Source of the DNA: Pseudomonas purpurea
Lineage (GTDB): Bacteria; Pseudomonadota; Gammaproteobacteria; Pseudomonadales; Pseudomonadaceae
Reading direction: 5' to 3'
NCBI RefSeq assembly: GCF_039908635.1
Contig: NZ_CP150918.1
Coordinates: 3,922,001-3,986,000, forward strand
DNA length: 64,000 nt
The notes beneath the pieces were generated by a model. It was not told where the DNA came from, made no database searches, and worked only from the letters and a program-made list of their open reading frames with translations. Position numbers and translations under genes: made by a program. How positions within the stretch are numbered: position 1 is the first letter of the stretch; each line of letters begins with the position of its first letter. This document shows positions 18,131 to 28,143 of the stretch, one piece after another.

Positions 18131-20467
18131 GTGGTTCAGCACCTCATGGATATCAAGTTCACCAATCGCCTGTCTTACAAACAAGCCAGGCTTACTGTGC
18201 TGGTCGGTTTCATTCTGGGAACCCTGCTCAGCCTCCTGCAAATCGGCATCGATTATGCCAGCGAAGACGCCTCCATCAACCGGGAAATACTCTCGCTGCT
18301 GGAAATCAGCCACAACCCGGCTTCACGCATCGCCTATAACATCGATGCCGAACTCGCCCAGGAACTGACGCTCGGCCTGCTGCGTTCACCCGTCGTGATC
18401 AGCGCCCAACTGATCGACAACAACAATACGGTCCTGGCCAGCGTCAAGCGCCCGGAGCTGCAAAGCGGTTACCGGGTCATCAGCGACTTCCTGTTTGGCT
18501 CCAACCGCCAGTTCAAGGACCGGCTCTACCTCGACCACCTGCCCGAAGAGTCCCTCGGGACCCTGATACTGGATGTCGACACCTATGCGTTCGGCAGCCG
18601 TTTCCTGCGCCGGTCCGAAGTCACGCTGCTCAACGGCTTCGCTCGCAGCCTGATTCTGACCGGGATTCTGCTGGCACTGTTTTACGTGATGCTGACCAAG
18701 CCGCTGGTGCGGGTGATCCGCGAACTCAGCAGCCGCGACCCACGCAGCGCTGAGCAGGCGCCCCTGGAGTTTCCTGCCGGGCATGAACACGACGAAATCG
18801 GCGTACTGGTGAAGGTCGCCAACCAGCAATTCGAAAACATGGCCACCGAAATCCAGCAGCGACGCAATGCCGAAAACCGCCTGACCGACTACCTCGAACA
18901 ACTGGAAAACATCGTTTCGGCCCGCACCGCCGAACTCAAGGCGATCAACAACCGCCTGACCCAATCCAACGAAGAGCTGGAAGTTGCCCGTCAGACCGCC
19001 CTCGACATGGCCCAGGCGCGGTCGGTGTTCCTGGCCAACATGAGCCATGAGATCCGCACCCCGCTCAACGGCTTGCTGGGGATGATCGCGCTGTCGCTGG
19101 ACGGCCCGCTGAACGCCGAACAGCAGCAACAACTGTCGATCGCCCATGACTCGGGCAAGGTGCTGGTGGAACTGCTCAACGATATTCTCGACCTGTCGAA
19201 GTTCGACGCCGGCCAGTTGGAGCTCGAACGCATTCCCTTTGATCTCGGTTCACTGATCGAAGACACCGCCAACCTGCTGTCGCAGAACGCCGCGCCGAGC
19301 GTTGAACTGGCCTGCCTGATCGATCCCAAGTTCCCGGCACTGGTGCTGGGCGATCCGACACGGGTCCGGCAGATTGTCAGCAACTTGCTGTCCAACGCGC
19401 TCAAATTCACCCGTTTCGGGCGTGTCGACGTTCGCCTGCGCACCCACGAGGACGGAGTCAGAATCGAAGTCTGCGACACCGGCATCGGCATCGCTCAGGA
19501 CGCCCAGGTCAAGATCTTCCAGCCATTCACCCAGGCAGGGGCCGGTATTACCCGTCAGTTCGGTGGCACCGGGCTGGGCCTGGCCTTGACCTACAACCTC
19601 TGCGAAGCCATGCAAGGGCGCCTGACCATCAGCTCCGAGGCCGGTTTTGGCAGCCAGTTCTGCGCCGATCTGCCGCTGCCGTGTCACACGCCCGCCATTA
19701 CCCCGGCACCGCTGCGCGGCAAGGTCCTGGCGATCACCGGTGCCAGCAGCGGTCTGGCCGAACTCTTGAGCGGCGTATTGCCTGGCTGGGGGCTGGATTA
19801 TCAACAGCGAAGCGTCGATGAGTCGTTGCTCGGCCTCAATCCCGATGTGCTGATCACTGACTGTCCGGAGTGCCTGTTTGCTCTGCGCCCGACGCTGGAC
19901 GCACCGATTCTGCTGGTCACCGCTTACGGCAGCTTCATGCCCAGCGAGCAAGCCAGCGCCCTGGCACCGTTGCAGCAACAGGCACGCCCGCTGGCCCGCA
20001 ACGCGCTGTACCAGACCTTGCGCCGCGCCTTGCAGGCGGAAGTCACCACGATCAACAACGCCCAACTGGAAAGCATCGCGCCAGTGCGTCGCGGGCGGAT
20101 CCTGCTGGTCGAGGACAATCCGGTCAACCAACTGGTGGCCAAAGGCATGCTCGGTAAACTGGGGTGTGACGTGCGGGTGGCGTCTCATGGTGGCGAGGCG
20201 CTGGATCAGCTGGAACACAGCACCTTCGACCTGGTGTTGATGGACTGCAACATGCCGGTCATGGATGGCTACGAAGCGAGCCGGCAAATCCGCCGCAGCG
20301 GCCGTTGGCCAGACTTGCCCATCGTCGCCCTGACCGCTAATGCCATGCCCGAAGAGCGCGAACGTTGCCGTGCCGCGGGCATGAGCGATTACCTGGCCAA
20401 GCCGTTTCGCCGCGAAGAGCTGGCCGCCCTGCTGGACCAGTGGGTGCCGACTACAACTGCGCTTTGA
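18131..20467 (+). CDS. sagS: SagS-like hybrid sensor kinase
   Basis: A hybrid kinase of about 778 aa with an N-terminal membrane span (LTVLVGFILGTLLSLLQIGI), a periplasmic HmsP-like sensor region (about 45-170), a second span (LILTGILLALFYVML), a HAMP-like segment and coiled coil, HisKA with phospho-His in NMSHEIRTPLNGLLGM, HATPase (GTGLGLALTYNL), a degenerate receiver and a canonical receiver (LVEDNPVNQ, Asp in VLMDCNMPVMDGYEAS). Its position next to ospR-gpx is that of PA2824 SagS, the surface-attachment sensor that signals to HptB and BfiSR. The GTG at 18131 has the best ribosome-binding site (AAGGGAAAC); ATG at 18146 or 18095 are alternatives. It runs 17 bp into ospR tail to tail. Confidence 0.85.
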   Translation: MVQHLMDIKFTNRLSYKQARLTVLVGFILGTLLSLLQIGIDYASEDASINREILSLLEISHNPASRIAYNIDAELAQELTLGLLRSPVVISAQLIDNNNTVLASVKRPELQSGYRVISDFLFGSNRQFKDRLYLDHLPEESLGTLILDVDTYAFGSRFLRRSEVTLLNGFARSLILTGILLALFYVMLTKPLVRVIRELSSRDPRSAEQAPLEFPAGHEHDEIGVLVKVANQQFENMATEIQQRRNAENRLTDYLEQLENIVSARTAELKAINNRLTQSNEELEVARQTALDMAQARSVFLANMSHEIRTPLNGLLGMIALSLDGPLNAEQQQQLSIAHDSGKVLVELLNDILDLSKFDAGQLELERIPFDLGSLIEDTANLLSQNAAPSVELACLIDPKFPALVLGDPTRVRQIVSNLLSNALKFTRFGRVDVRLRTHEDGVRIEVCDTGIGIAQDAQVKIFQPFTQAGAGITRQFGGTGLGLALTYNLCEAMQGRLTISSEAGFGSQFCADLPLPCHTPAITPAPLRGKVLAITGASSGLAELLSGVLPGWGLDYQQRSVDESLLGLNPDVLITDCPECLFALRPTLDAPILLVTAYGSFMPSEQASALAPLQQQARPLARNALYQTLRRALQAEVTTINNAQLESIAPVRRGRILLVEDNPVNQLVAKGMLGKLGCDVRVASHGGEALDQLEHSTFDLVLMDCNMPVMDGYEASRQIRRSGRWPDLPIVALTANAMPEERERCRAAGMSDYLAKPFRREELAALLDQWVPTTTAL

Positions 20468-20908
20468 TCTGTCCGAGCAATTGATCAAGCCCCTGACGCA
20501 GGACATCCAGGCGATCCAGATCGACACCGCTGTCGCATAACAGGCTCGCCTTGAGCGGCACCACGCGTTCGCGCAGTGCCAACCCGGCCGGAGAAACGCA
20601 CAGGTGCACCTCTCGCTCGTCACGTATCGAGCGTTGGCGCTGCACCAACTGCATCTGCTCCAGACGCTTGAGCAGCGGCGTAAGCGTCCCGGAGTCCAGC
20701 GACAACCGTTCACCCAGCGCTTTGACGGTGGGCTGCTCAGGCAAGCAGTCCTGCCACTCCCACAACACCAGCATGGCCAAGTATTGCGGGTAAGTCAGGC
20801 CCAACTGATCGAGCATCGGCTTGTAGGCGCGGATCACCGCCCGGGAGGTGGCGTACAGCTTGAAGCAGAGCTGACTGTCGAGCCTCAGGGAATCGGCTGA
20901 CAGCAACG

Positions 20909-20912
<4 letters not shown>
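20451..20912 (-). CDS. ospR: OspR-like peroxide-sensing MarR regulator
   Basis: A 153-aa MarR/OhrR-family repressor. The reactive Cys is Cys16 (DSQLCFKLYATSR), and a second Cys lies at 126 (SLLCDSGVD). Their spacing matches Cys24 and Cys134 of P. aeruginosa OspR. The winged helix is at about 60-100, with [15 protein letters not shown] and the wing RSIRDEREVHL. OspR represses the adjacent glutathione peroxidase and responds to oxidation of Cys24. The ATG overlaps the gpx stop by 4 bp, so repressor and peroxidase are one operon. Confidence 0.9.
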
Positions 20913-21394
<482 letters not shown>

Positions 21395-21429
21395 GGGACG
21401 AACTCCATTCGAAGGATCGGGAATGACTA

Positions 21430-21571
21430 GGCTCTGTACGAAAACTGCCTGCGTGTCGATCATGCTGCGTTAAAAACAGGCTCGGAATGCTCATTTACAA
21501 CCCGTAAACTCCGCTTCCTCGCCTGTTTTTGCCTTGCCTGATCGCCACTCGGCGACTTTTCGTACAGACCC
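21430..21571 (-). mobile_element. 142-bp MITE-like element, copy 1 (leader of gpx-ospR)
   Basis: A non-coding element with terminal inverted repeats (outer 15 bp GGnTCTGTACGAAAA), flanked by TA on both sides. Its reverse complement matches the copy at 36167-36308 at 140 of 142 positions by eye. An inner inverted pair (AAAAACAGGC with GCCTGTTTTT) adds a second stem. The TA duplication suggests mobilisation by an IS630/Tc1-like transposase, though IS5-type (YTAR) targets also fit. No transposase is nearby. It ends 35 bp before the gpx ATG. Confidence 0.85.
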
Positions 21572-21573
21572 TA

Positions 21574-21602
21574 AACATAGTGCGCAATTGAATTGCACGC
21601 AA
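21574..21602 (-). promoter_or_regulatory. Putative gpx-ospR promoter with overlapping palindromic operator
   Basis: On the minus strand TTGCGT (-35, 21602-21597), a 17-bp spacer and TATGTT (-10, 21579-21574) form a plausible sigma-70 promoter. The spacer holds the palindrome GCAATT-G-AATTGC (21584-21596), a good OspR/OhrR-type operator candidate. Transcription would begin at the outer edge of the MITE, so the whole element would be in the 5' UTR. Confidence 0.5.
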
Positions 21603-21613
21603 TTTAACAACCT

Positions 21614-21642
21614 CAAAAAAAGCGACCTGTCAGCAGGTCGCT
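21614..21642 (-). terminator. msrB terminator
   Basis: A perfect 9-bp stem AGCGACCTG/CAGGTCGCT with a 4-nt loop lies 10 bp after the msrB stop. It is followed on the minus strand by a run of seven T. A textbook intrinsic terminator, it separates msrB from the gpx promoter. Confidence 0.88.
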
Positions 21643-21652
21643 CATTCGTTGT

Positions 21653-22048
21653 TCAGCCGCGCGGCACCAGGTCCAGGCACACCGAGTTGATGCAATAACG
21701 CAAGCCAGTGGGTGGCGGACCGTCCGGGAACACGTGGCCCAGGTGCGCGTCGCACTTGGCGCAAACCACTTCGGTGCGAATCATGCCGTGGCTGACATCG
21801 CGGATCTCGACCATCGCGCTCTCGCCAATCGGCGCGTAGAAGCTCGGCCAGCCGCAACCGGAATCAAATTTGGCCCTGGAGTCGAACAACGGCTCGTTGC
21901 AGCAGATGCAGTGATAGACGCCATCGGTCTTGGTGCCGTTGTACTTGCCCGAGAACGGCCGCTCGGTGCCCTTCAGACGGCAAACGTTGTACTGCTCCGG
22001 GTCGAGCATGGCCCGCCATTCTTCCAGGGTTTTTTCCAACTTTTCCAT
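21653..22048 (-). CDS. msrB: Peptide methionine-(R)-sulfoxide reductase MsrB
   Basis: A 131-aa cytoplasmic repair enzyme for protein methionine-(R)-sulfoxide. Two zinc CxxC pairs are present (CICCNEPL and [13 protein letters not shown]), as is the catalytic Cys in [11 protein letters not shown] near the C-terminus. The conserved [11 protein letters not shown] and RTEV segments are intact. ATG 22048 is chosen because AGAGG lies 9 bases upstream; ATG 22054 is too close to it. Oriented like gpx-ospR but separated from them by a terminator, it forms part of an oxidative-damage cluster. Confidence 0.96.
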   Translation of the reverse strand: MEKLEKTLEEWRAMLDPEQYNVCRLKGTERPFSGKYNGTKTDGVYHCICCNEPLFDSRAKFDSGCGWPSFYAPIGESAMVEIRDVSHGMIRTEVVCAKCDAHLGHVFPDGPPPTGLRYCINSVCLDLVPRG

Positions 22049-22272
22049 CGTCATACCTCTGCAACTGAAAAAGCCCGATCTGTACCTTTTCCACGGATCA
22101 GGCGGCACGTATGATTGCGCCTCGTTAGACGCCAGTCTGGCAGCCGCGTTACACGCATTCAAACGGATTTTCAGCGCTGTAACCCAGGTTTCAGGCCGAC
22201 GCGAGGACGCAGGATTCCCAGTACGGTAGTTCATGCGCCGTCTGGATCGTTCATTTTCGGGAACACATCGCC

Positions 22273-23484
22273 ATGCAGGTCAGCAAATCGAACAAGCTCG
22301 CCAACGTCTGCTACGACATTCGCGGCCCAGTGCTCAAGCACGCCAAACGCCTGGAAGAGGAAGGTCATCGCATCCTCAAGCTGAACATCGGCAACCCGGC
22401 ACCGTTTGGTTTCGAGGCACCCGATGAAATCCTCCAGGACGTCATCCGCAACCTGCCGACCGCGCAAGGTTACAGCGACTCCAAAGGCCTGTTCAGCGCC
22501 CGCAAGGCCGTGATGCAGTACTACCAGCAGAAACAGGTCGAAGGCGTCGGCATCGAGGACATCTACCTGGGCAACGGCGTCTCCGAGCTGATCGTGATGT
22601 CGATGCAGGCCCTGCTCAACAATAACGATGAAGTGCTGGTCCCGGCCCCTGACTATCCGCTGTGGACCGCCGCCGTCAGCCTGGCCGGCGGCAATCCGGT
22701 GCATTACCTGTGCGACGAGCAAGCCAACTGGTTCCCGGACCTGGCCGACATCAAGGCCAAGATCACCCCGAACACCAAGGCCCTGGTGATCATCAACCCG
22801 AACAACCCGACCGGTGCGGTGTATTCGCGTGAAGTGCTGCTGGGCATGCTCGAACTGGCGCGCCAGCACAACCTGGTGGTGTTCTCCGACGAGATCTACG
22901 ACAAGATTCTGTACGACGATGCCGTGCACATTTGCACCGCCTCGCTGGCGCCGGACCTGCTGTGCCTGACCTTCAACGGCCTGTCCAAGTCCTACCGCGT
23001 GGCGGGTTTCCGTTCCGGCTGGATCGCCATTTCCGGTCCCAAGCATCACGCCCAGAGCTACATCGAAGGCATCGACATGCTGGCCAACATGCGCCTGTGC
23101 GCCAACGTGCCAAGCCAGCACGCGATCCAGACCGCACTCGGTGGCTACCAGAGCATCAATGACCTGGTGCTGCCGCAAGGTCGCCTGCTGGAACAGCGCA
23201 ACCGCACCTGGGAACTGCTCAACGACATCCCCGGCGTCAGCTGCGTCAAACCGATGGGCGCGCTGTACGCCTTCCCGAAGATCGACCCGAAAGTCTGCCC
23301 GATCCACAACGATGAGAAGTTCGTGCTCGACCTGCTGCTCTCGGAAAAACTGCTGGTGGTACAAGGCACAGCCTTCAACTGGCCATGGCCTGACCATTTC
23401 CGTGTCGTGACGCTGCCGCGTGTCGACGAACTGGACATGGCAATCGGCCGCATCGGTAACTTCCTGAAATCCTATCGGCAGTAA
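22273..23484 (+). CDS. alaA: AlaA-type pyridoxal-phosphate aminotransferase
   Basis: A 403-aa class I/II aminotransferase, most like glutamate-pyruvate transaminase AlaA (YfbQ). Landmarks: [29 protein letters not shown], the PLP-binding [12 protein letters not shown] and [11 protein letters not shown], the Schiff-base Lys in [17 protein letters not shown], and the substrate Arg in FRVVTLPR near the end. It would make alanine from pyruvate and glutamate. Its start is divergent from msrB with a 224-bp gap; the leader sequence TTTTCGGGAACACATCGCC contains a weak ribosome-binding site. Confidence 0.92.
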   Translation: MQVSKSNKLANVCYDIRGPVLKHAKRLEEEGHRILKLNIGNPAPFGFEAPDEILQDVIRNLPTAQGYSDSKGLFSARKAVMQYYQQKQVEGVGIEDIYLGNGVSELIVMSMQALLNNNDEVLVPAPDYPLWTAAVSLAGGNPVHYLCDEQANWFPDLADIKAKITPNTKALVIINPNNPTGAVYSREVLLGMLELARQHNLVVFSDEIYDKILYDDAVHICTASLAPDLLCLTFNGLSKSYRVAGFRSGWIAISGPKHHAQSYIEGIDMLANMRLCANVPSQHAIQTALGGYQSINDLVLPQGRLLEQRNRTWELLNDIPGVSCVKPMGALYAFPKIDPKVCPIHNDEKFVLDLLLSEKLLVVQGTAFNWPWPDHFRVVTLPRVDELDMAIGRIGNFLKSYRQ

Positions 23485-23798
23485 GCCCCAAGCCCTGTGG
23501 GATTCGCAAAGAATCCCACAGCGATCAATTCAGCAACACATCTTCTCCCCTCACCTGCACTGATGCGCTCCGCGCTCATTTCCATGGGGCATTGGTCGGT
23601 TCAGCCCATGTTCGCGGGACCCGCATGCTGCCGAGCCTGTCCAGAATCAGCCTGACGGTTGTCGGAAACCCCCTGCAAGCACCTGAAAACCCGCTGTAGG
23701 ACACAGTTTGAAATAGTCACCCGGTTGAATAGCCCGGTGCCGCACCTTATATACCCCGCAGTACGCTACATATTTAGCTTGAGGAGACTTCTACCACC
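23485..23798. other. Intergenic region alaA-htpX
   Basis: 314 bp. It contains a perfect 11-bp hairpin at 23495-23521 right after alaA. Near the right end, ACCTTATATACC about 55 bp before htpX could be a -10 region. Otherwise I see nothing. Confidence 0.5.
23495..23521 (+). terminator. Stem-loop after alaA
   Basis: CTGTGGGATTC pairs perfectly with GAATCCCACAG around a 5-nt loop, 11 bp after the alaA stop. No T run follows, so it is either a weak terminator or a mRNA 3'-end stabiliser. Confidence 0.55.
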
Positions 23799-24689
23799 AT
23801 GATGCGCATCCTGCTGTTTTTGGCCACTAACCTGGCGGTCGTGCTGATTGCCAGCATCACCCTGAGCCTTTTTGGCGTCGACGGGTTCATGGCGGCCAAC
23901 GGGGTTGACCTTGACCTCCAGCAGCTGCTGATCTTCTGTGCGGTGTTCGGTTTCGTCGGCTCGCTGTTCTCGCTGTTCATCTCCAAGTGGATGGCGAAGA
24001 TGAGCACCGGCACCCAGATCATCAGCCAGCCACGCACTCGCCATGAACAATGGTTGATGCAGACCGTCGAGCAACTGTCCCGCGAAGCCGGGATCAAAAT
24101 GCCTGAAGTCGGGATCTTCCCGGCGTACGAGGCCAACGCGTTTGCCACCGGCTGGAACAAGAACGACGCATTGGTTGCGGTCAGCCAGGGCTTGCTCGAA
24201 CGCTTTTCGCCCGATGAAGTCAAAGCCGTGCTCGCTCACGAAATCGGCCACGTGGCCAATGGCGACATGGTCACCCTGGCCCTGGTACAGGGCGTGGTGA
24301 ACACCTTCGTGATGTTCTTTGCACGGATCATCGGCAACTTCGTCGACAAGGTGATCTTCAAGAACGAAGAAGGCCGGGGCATCGCCTACTACGTGGCGAC
24401 CATTTTCGCGGAACTGGTACTGGGCTTCCTGGCCAGCGCGATCGTCATGTGGTTCTCGCGCAAACGCGAATTCCGTGCCGACGAGGCCGGCGCACGCCTG
24501 GCGGGCAGCAGCGCAATGATTGGCGCCCTGCAACGCCTGCGCTCGGAGCAGGGCTTGCCGGTGCACATGCCGAGCACGCTGAGCGCCTTCGGCATCAACG
24601 GTGGCATGAAACAAGGGCTGGCTCGCCTGTTCATGAGCCACCCACCGCTGGAAGAACGTATCGATGCACTGCGCCGCCTCGGCCAGTAA
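23799..24689 (+). CDS. htpX: Protease HtpX
   Basis: A zinc-dependent inner-membrane protease (M48) of 296 aa that degrades misfolded membrane proteins together with FtsH. Two N-terminal spans (about 4-24 and 41-62) precede the catalytic HEIGH (residues 147-151) in [16 protein letters not shown]. Further spans follow, and the third zinc ligand is the Glu of [12 protein letters not shown]. The start is the ATG pair at 23799, about 12 bases after GAGGAG. In E. coli it is under CpxR control, but no such site is obvious here. A strong terminator follows. Confidence 0.96.
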   Translation: MMRILLFLATNLAVVLIASITLSLFGVDGFMAANGVDLDLQQLLIFCAVFGFVGSLFSLFISKWMAKMSTGTQIISQPRTRHEQWLMQTVEQLSREAGIKMPEVGIFPAYEANAFATGWNKNDALVAVSQGLLERFSPDEVKAVLAHEIGHVANGDMVTLALVQGVVNTFVMFFARIIGNFVDKVIFKNEEGRGIAYYVATIFAELVLGFLASAIVMWFSRKREFRADEAGARLAGSSAMIGALQRLRSEQGLPVHMPSTLSAFGINGGMKQGLARLFMSHPPLEERIDALRRLGQ

Positions 24690-24706
24690 CACTCGATGAA
24701 ACACCC

Positions 24707-24734
24707 AAAAAGGGCGACGCAAGTCGCCCTTTTT
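24707..24734. terminator. Bidirectional terminator between htpX and tpm
   Basis: AAAAAGGGCGAC and GTCGCCCTTTTT form a 12-bp perfect stem with a 4-nt loop between convergent genes. Confidence 0.9.
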
Positions 24735-24753
24735 GCATCCGCAAGAAAATCGA

Positions 24754-25410
24754 TCAGTGCTTGCGCAGACGGTACACACGCTCATCAAGCCGCGTGACGC
24801 CGCCCTGAAGAAACTTCCAGCTTTCACCCAGGATATCCCGCGCCTCCTGGACTTCCAGCTGCCAGCGAGCCCCCAGTAGCGCCTGGACTTGATCGTCCGG
24901 CACGGCAAACGGTGGCCCCGGCAACTGCGACTGATCGTAGTCCATGGTAATCAGCAATCCCTCACACGGCTCGGGCAGGATCTGAAGCAGGTGTGCGGCA
25001 TACTGCTCGCGCATCGAGGGCGGCAAGGCAATCAACGCTGCTCGATCATAGAGCGCCACGCAATCGACGACGTCCGCGGTGCTCAAGGCAAAGAAATCAC
25101 CGCACCACAACTCGATCGGGCCTGCCTGATAGACCTTGAAGGCCCCTCGCACGCTGATGTGCGGCGTAAGTTGTTGCTCATGGAAAAAGTCCTCCACGGC
25201 TTTCTCGGACAGCTCAACGCCCAGCACCCGATGCCCCTGCCCGGCCAGCCATACGAGGTCCAGGCTTTTGCCGCACAACGGCACCAGCACCCGCGAGCCT
25301 TGCGCAAAGCCCAGTGCGGGCCAGTATCGCAGCAGATAAGGGTTCACCTGCGGCTGATGAAACCCGATCTGGTTAAGCGCCCAACGTTTTTCCCAAAATT
25401 CCGGCTGCAT
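24754..25410 (-). CDS. tpm: Thiopurine S-methyltransferase
   Basis: A 218-aa SAM-dependent methyltransferase of the TPMT family. The N-terminus [19 protein letters not shown] is the bacterial TPMT signature. The SAM loop is [20 protein letters not shown], followed by [15 protein letters not shown] and the acidic motif [18 protein letters not shown]. In pseudomonads it methylates selenium and tellurium oxyanions and thiopurines. Position next to htpX is conserved in Pseudomonas as I recall. ATG 25410. Confidence 0.95.
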   Translation of the reverse strand: MQPEFWEKRWALNQIGFHQPQVNPYLLRYWPALGFAQGSRVLVPLCGKSLDLVWLAGQGHRVLGVELSEKAVEDFFHEQQLTPHISVRGAFKVYQAGPIELWCGDFFALSTADVVDCVALYDRAALIALPPSMREQYAAHLLQILPEPCEGLLITMDYDQSQLPGPPFAVPDDQVQALLGARWQLEVQEARDILGESWKFLQGGVTRLDERVYRLRKH

Positions 25411-25513
25411 GATTCACCCTGAAAATTCGATCAATATGGGCTAAAACTTATATTAGATTTAGATCATTGATCTGACTGAAGATGGGGCCATCTTAACGCT
25501 CAGGACCTTCCTC

Positions 25514-26281
25514 ATGCTCCCTAGCCTGTTCATTTCTCACGGTTCACCCATGCTCGCGCTGGAACCCGGTGCCAGTGGACCGGCGCTGGCGCGCCTGGCC
25601 TCCGAACTGCCAACACCCAAAGCCATTGTCGTGGTGTCGGCGCACTGGGAAAACCAGGAACTACTGGTCACCGGCAACGCCCACCCCGAAACCTGGCATG
25701 ACTTCGGCGGCTTCCCGAAGGCACTGTTCGCCGTGCAATACCCGGCCCCCGGTGATCCCCAGTTGGCGGCCAAGGTCGTCGGGTTACTGCAAGCCGATGA
25801 CCTGACCGCACGCATCGATGACCAACGGCCATTCGATCACGGCGTCTGGGTGCCCTTGTCGTTGATGTACCCGCAAGCCAACATTCCGGTGGTTCAGGTT
25901 TCGCTGCCCAGCCGCTTCGGCCCGGCGCTGCAAACCCGTGTCGGCCAGGCCTTGAGCAGCCTGCGTGAACAAGGTGTGTTGCTGATCGGTTCCGGCAGCA
26001 TCACCCACAACCTGCGCGAACTGGACTGGCATGCCGGCCCGGAAAGCGTCGAGCCCTGGGCCAAGGCGTTTCGCGACTGGATGATCGAGAAACTCGCCGC
26101 AAACGACGAAGCCGCCCTGCACGACTACCGCCAGCAAGCGCCGAACGCCGTGCGCAGCCATCCCAGCGATGAGCATTTGCTGCCGTTGTACTTTGCGCGT
26201 GGTGCCGGGGGTGAGTTCAGCATCGCCCATCAGGGCTTCACCATGGGCGCGCTGGGGATGGACATCTATCGGTTTGGCTGA
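25514..26281 (+). CDS. ygiD: DODA-type extradiol dioxygenase (YgiD-like)
   Basis: A 255-aa class III extradiol dioxygenase fold. Zinc-site candidates are His9 (FISHGSPMLAL), His44 (VVSAHWEN), a His in LIGSGSITHNL and one in VRSHPSDEHLLP. The YgiD family is annotated as 4,5-DOPA dioxygenase; its natural substrate is unclear. The start at 25514 has the usual MLPSLFISHG. The gene is divergent from tpm with a 103-bp AT-rich gap, and downstream lie a REPIN and a shared terminator. Confidence 0.88.
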   Translation: MLPSLFISHGSPMLALEPGASGPALARLASELPTPKAIVVVSAHWENQELLVTGNAHPETWHDFGGFPKALFAVQYPAPGDPQLAAKVVGLLQADDLTARIDDQRPFDHGVWVPLSLMYPQANIPVVQVSLPSRFGPALQTRVGQALSSLREQGVLLIGSGSITHNLRELDWHAGPESVEPWAKAFRDWMIEKLAANDEAALHDYRQQAPNAVRSHPSDEHLLPLYFARGAGGEFSIAHQGFTMGALGMDIYRFG

Positions 26282-26302
26282 CAGATAGACCGAGTTGCCC
26301 CC

Positions 26303-26369
26303 ATCGCGAGCAAGCTCGCTCCCACAGGGGAAACGCATTCCAGTGCGGGAGCGGGCTTGCTCGCGAAGG
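26303..26369. repeat. REP pair (REPIN), GCGAGCAAG family
   Basis: Two inverted REP sequences typical of P. fluorescens: CGCGAGCAAGCTCGCTCCCA at 26305 and its counterpart GCGGGAGCGGGCTTGCTCGC ending near 26364, about 20 bp apart. The same family recurs at 31769-31851. Confidence 0.88.
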
Positions 26370-26410
26370 GCGCGACACCGATCTCCAGCCAGACACAAAA
26401 CAGCAGGCCA

Positions 26411-26441
26411 AAAAAATCCCCGAACCAGTCGGGGATTTTTT
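26411..26441. terminator. Bidirectional terminator between ygiD and the helicase gene
   Basis: AATCCCCGA and TCGGGGATT form a 9-bp stem with 5-nt loop, an A run before it and a T run after it. Confidence 0.9.
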
Positions 26442-26469
26442 ATGTGCGATCAATCAGCCCAAGGGCGGA

Positions 26470-28143
26470 TCAATCTTCGCGATAGCGACGCAGTTTCAAC
26501 TGCTTACCGGCAACGCGAGTGTCCTTCAGTTTGGTCAGCAGTTTCTCAAGACCATCTTCCGGCAACTCGACCAGGCTGAAGCTGTCACGCACCTGGATGC
26601 GACCGATGGCTTCACGCGCCAGGCCACCCTCATTGAGGATAGCGCCCAGCAGGTTCTTGGCAGCGATACCATCACGCGCACCCAGCGCGGTACGGCAACG
26701 AGCACGACCTTCGGCCAATGGGATCGGCGCACGACGCTCACGATCACCACGGTCCGGACGATCACCGGAACGCTCTGGACGATCACCGCGCGGAGCGTTG
26801 TTCGGTACCAGTGGACGTTCTTTCTCGATCGCAGCCAGGGTCAGTGCTTGAGCGTTGGTTGCTTTGCGCAGCAGCGCAGCAGCCAGTGCACGCGGGGTGC
26901 AACCGATGTCGGCAGTCAGGCGGTCCAGCAGATCACCGTGAGTCGACTCGGCATCAGCCACCAGCGGCGACAGGCTGTTGGTCAGTTTCTTGATGCGCGC
27001 ATCGAGAACGGCTTGAGCGTCCGGCAGGCGAACTTCAGCCACTTTCTGACCGGTTACACGCTCGATCACTTGCAGCATGCGGCGCTCACGCGGAGTCACC
27101 AGCAGCAGTGCACGACCTTCGCGACCGGCACGGCCAGTACGGCCGATACGGTGAACGTAGGATTCCGGATCGTACGGCATGTCAACGTTGAACACGTGAG
27201 TGATGCGCGGAACGTCCAGGCCACGAGCAGCAACGTCGGTCGCCACAACGATGTCCAGACGGCCATCCTTGAGGGAGTCGATCACGCGCTCACGTTGGTT
27301 CTGGGCAATGTCACCGTTCAGCGCAGCAGCTTTGTAGCCTTTGGCTTCCAGGGCACTGGCCAGGTCCAGGGTCGCTTGCTTGGTGCGCACGAACATGATC
27401 AGGGCGTCGAAATCTTCAACTTCCAGCAGGCTCAATACAGCCGAGGTCTTCTGGTCAGCGTGAACCAACAGGTGAGCCTGTTCGATCGCGGTAACGGTCT
27501 GAGTCTTGGTCTGGATCTTCACGTGTTGCGGATCGCGCAGATGGCGCTCGGCAATGGCACGGATCGACTGCGGCAGGGTCGCCGAGAACAATACGGTCTG
27601 ACGGGTTGCTGGCAAGGCCTTGAAGATAACTTCCAGGTCGTCCATGAAGCCCAGCTTGAGCATTTCGTCAGCTTCGTCGAGAACCAGGTGGTTCACGGTC
27701 GCCAGTACTTTTTCGTCACGACGCAGGTGGTCGCACAGACGGCCCGGAGTGGCAACAACGATCTGTGCGCCATTACGGATTGCTTTCAGTTGTGGGCCCA
27801 TAGGCGCGCCGCCGTAAACGGCCACAACGGTAACGCCCGGCATTTGCTTGGCGTAGGTTTCGAAAGCGGTTGCTACTTGCAGCGCCAACTCACGGGTTGG
27901 CGCCAGGATCAGGGCTTGCGGCTCGCGCTTAGCAGGATCGATGCGATGCAGGATCGGCAGGGCGAACGCAGCGGTTTTACCCGTACCGGTTTGCGCCTGA
28001 CCAATCATGTCGTGACCGGCCATAATGATCGGGATCGATTGCTGCTGAATAGCCGAAGGCTCTTCGTAGCCAGTCGCGATGACGGCTGCAAGAATATTCG
28101 GATTAAGATTAAAAGCGGCGAAGCCGCCGGTTTCCTGGGTCAT
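26470..28143 (-). CDS. deaD: DEAD-box RNA helicase (DeaD/CsdA type)
   Basis: A 557-aa ATP-dependent RNA helicase. Conserved motifs in order: Q motif (GYEEPSAIQQQSIP), Walker A AQTGTGKT, PTRELALQ, TPGRL, DEAD box in LVLDEADEMLKLG, SAT in VLFSATLPQ, then the second RecA domain with DVAARGLDVPRI and HRIGRTGRAGREG. A C-terminal DbpA-like RNA-binding domain (about 480-550) follows an Arg/Asp-rich linker. CsdA-type helicases act in ribosome assembly and cold adaptation. ATG 28143 is chosen, 8 bases after AGAGGCAG. The 420-bp upstream region contains a strong hairpin, compatible with a long cold-shock leader. Confidence 0.94.
   Translation of the reverse strand: MTQETGGFAAFNLNPNILAAVIATGYEEPSAIQQQSIPIIMAGHDMIGQAQTGTGKTAAFALPILHRIDPAKREPQALILAPTRELALQVATAFETYAKQMPGVTVVAVYGGAPMGPQLKAIRNGAQIVVATPGRLCDHLRRDEKVLATVNHLVLDEADEMLKLGFMDDLEVIFKALPATRQTVLFSATLPQSIRAIAERHLRDPQHVKIQTKTQTVTAIEQAHLLVHADQKTSAVLSLLEVEDFDALIMFVRTKQATLDLASALEAKGYKAAALNGDIAQNQRERVIDSLKDGRLDIVVATDVAARGLDVPRITHVFNVDMPYDPESYVHRIGRTGRAGREGRALLLVTPRERRMLQVIERVTGQKVAEVRLPDAQAVLDARIKKLTNSLSPLVADAESTHGDLLDRLTADIGCTPRALAAALLRKATNAQALTLAAIEKERPLVPNNAPRGDRPERSGDRPDRGDRERRAPIPLAEGRARCRTALGARDGIAAKNLLGAILNEGGLAREAIGRIQVRDSFSLVELPEDGLEKLLTKLKDTRVAGKQLKLRRYRED

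Noticed and set aside
19250..20713. A 487-codon minus-strand frame opposite sagS and running into ospR
   Set aside because: It reads antisense through conserved kinase motifs and into another frame of a known gene. No evidence of translation.
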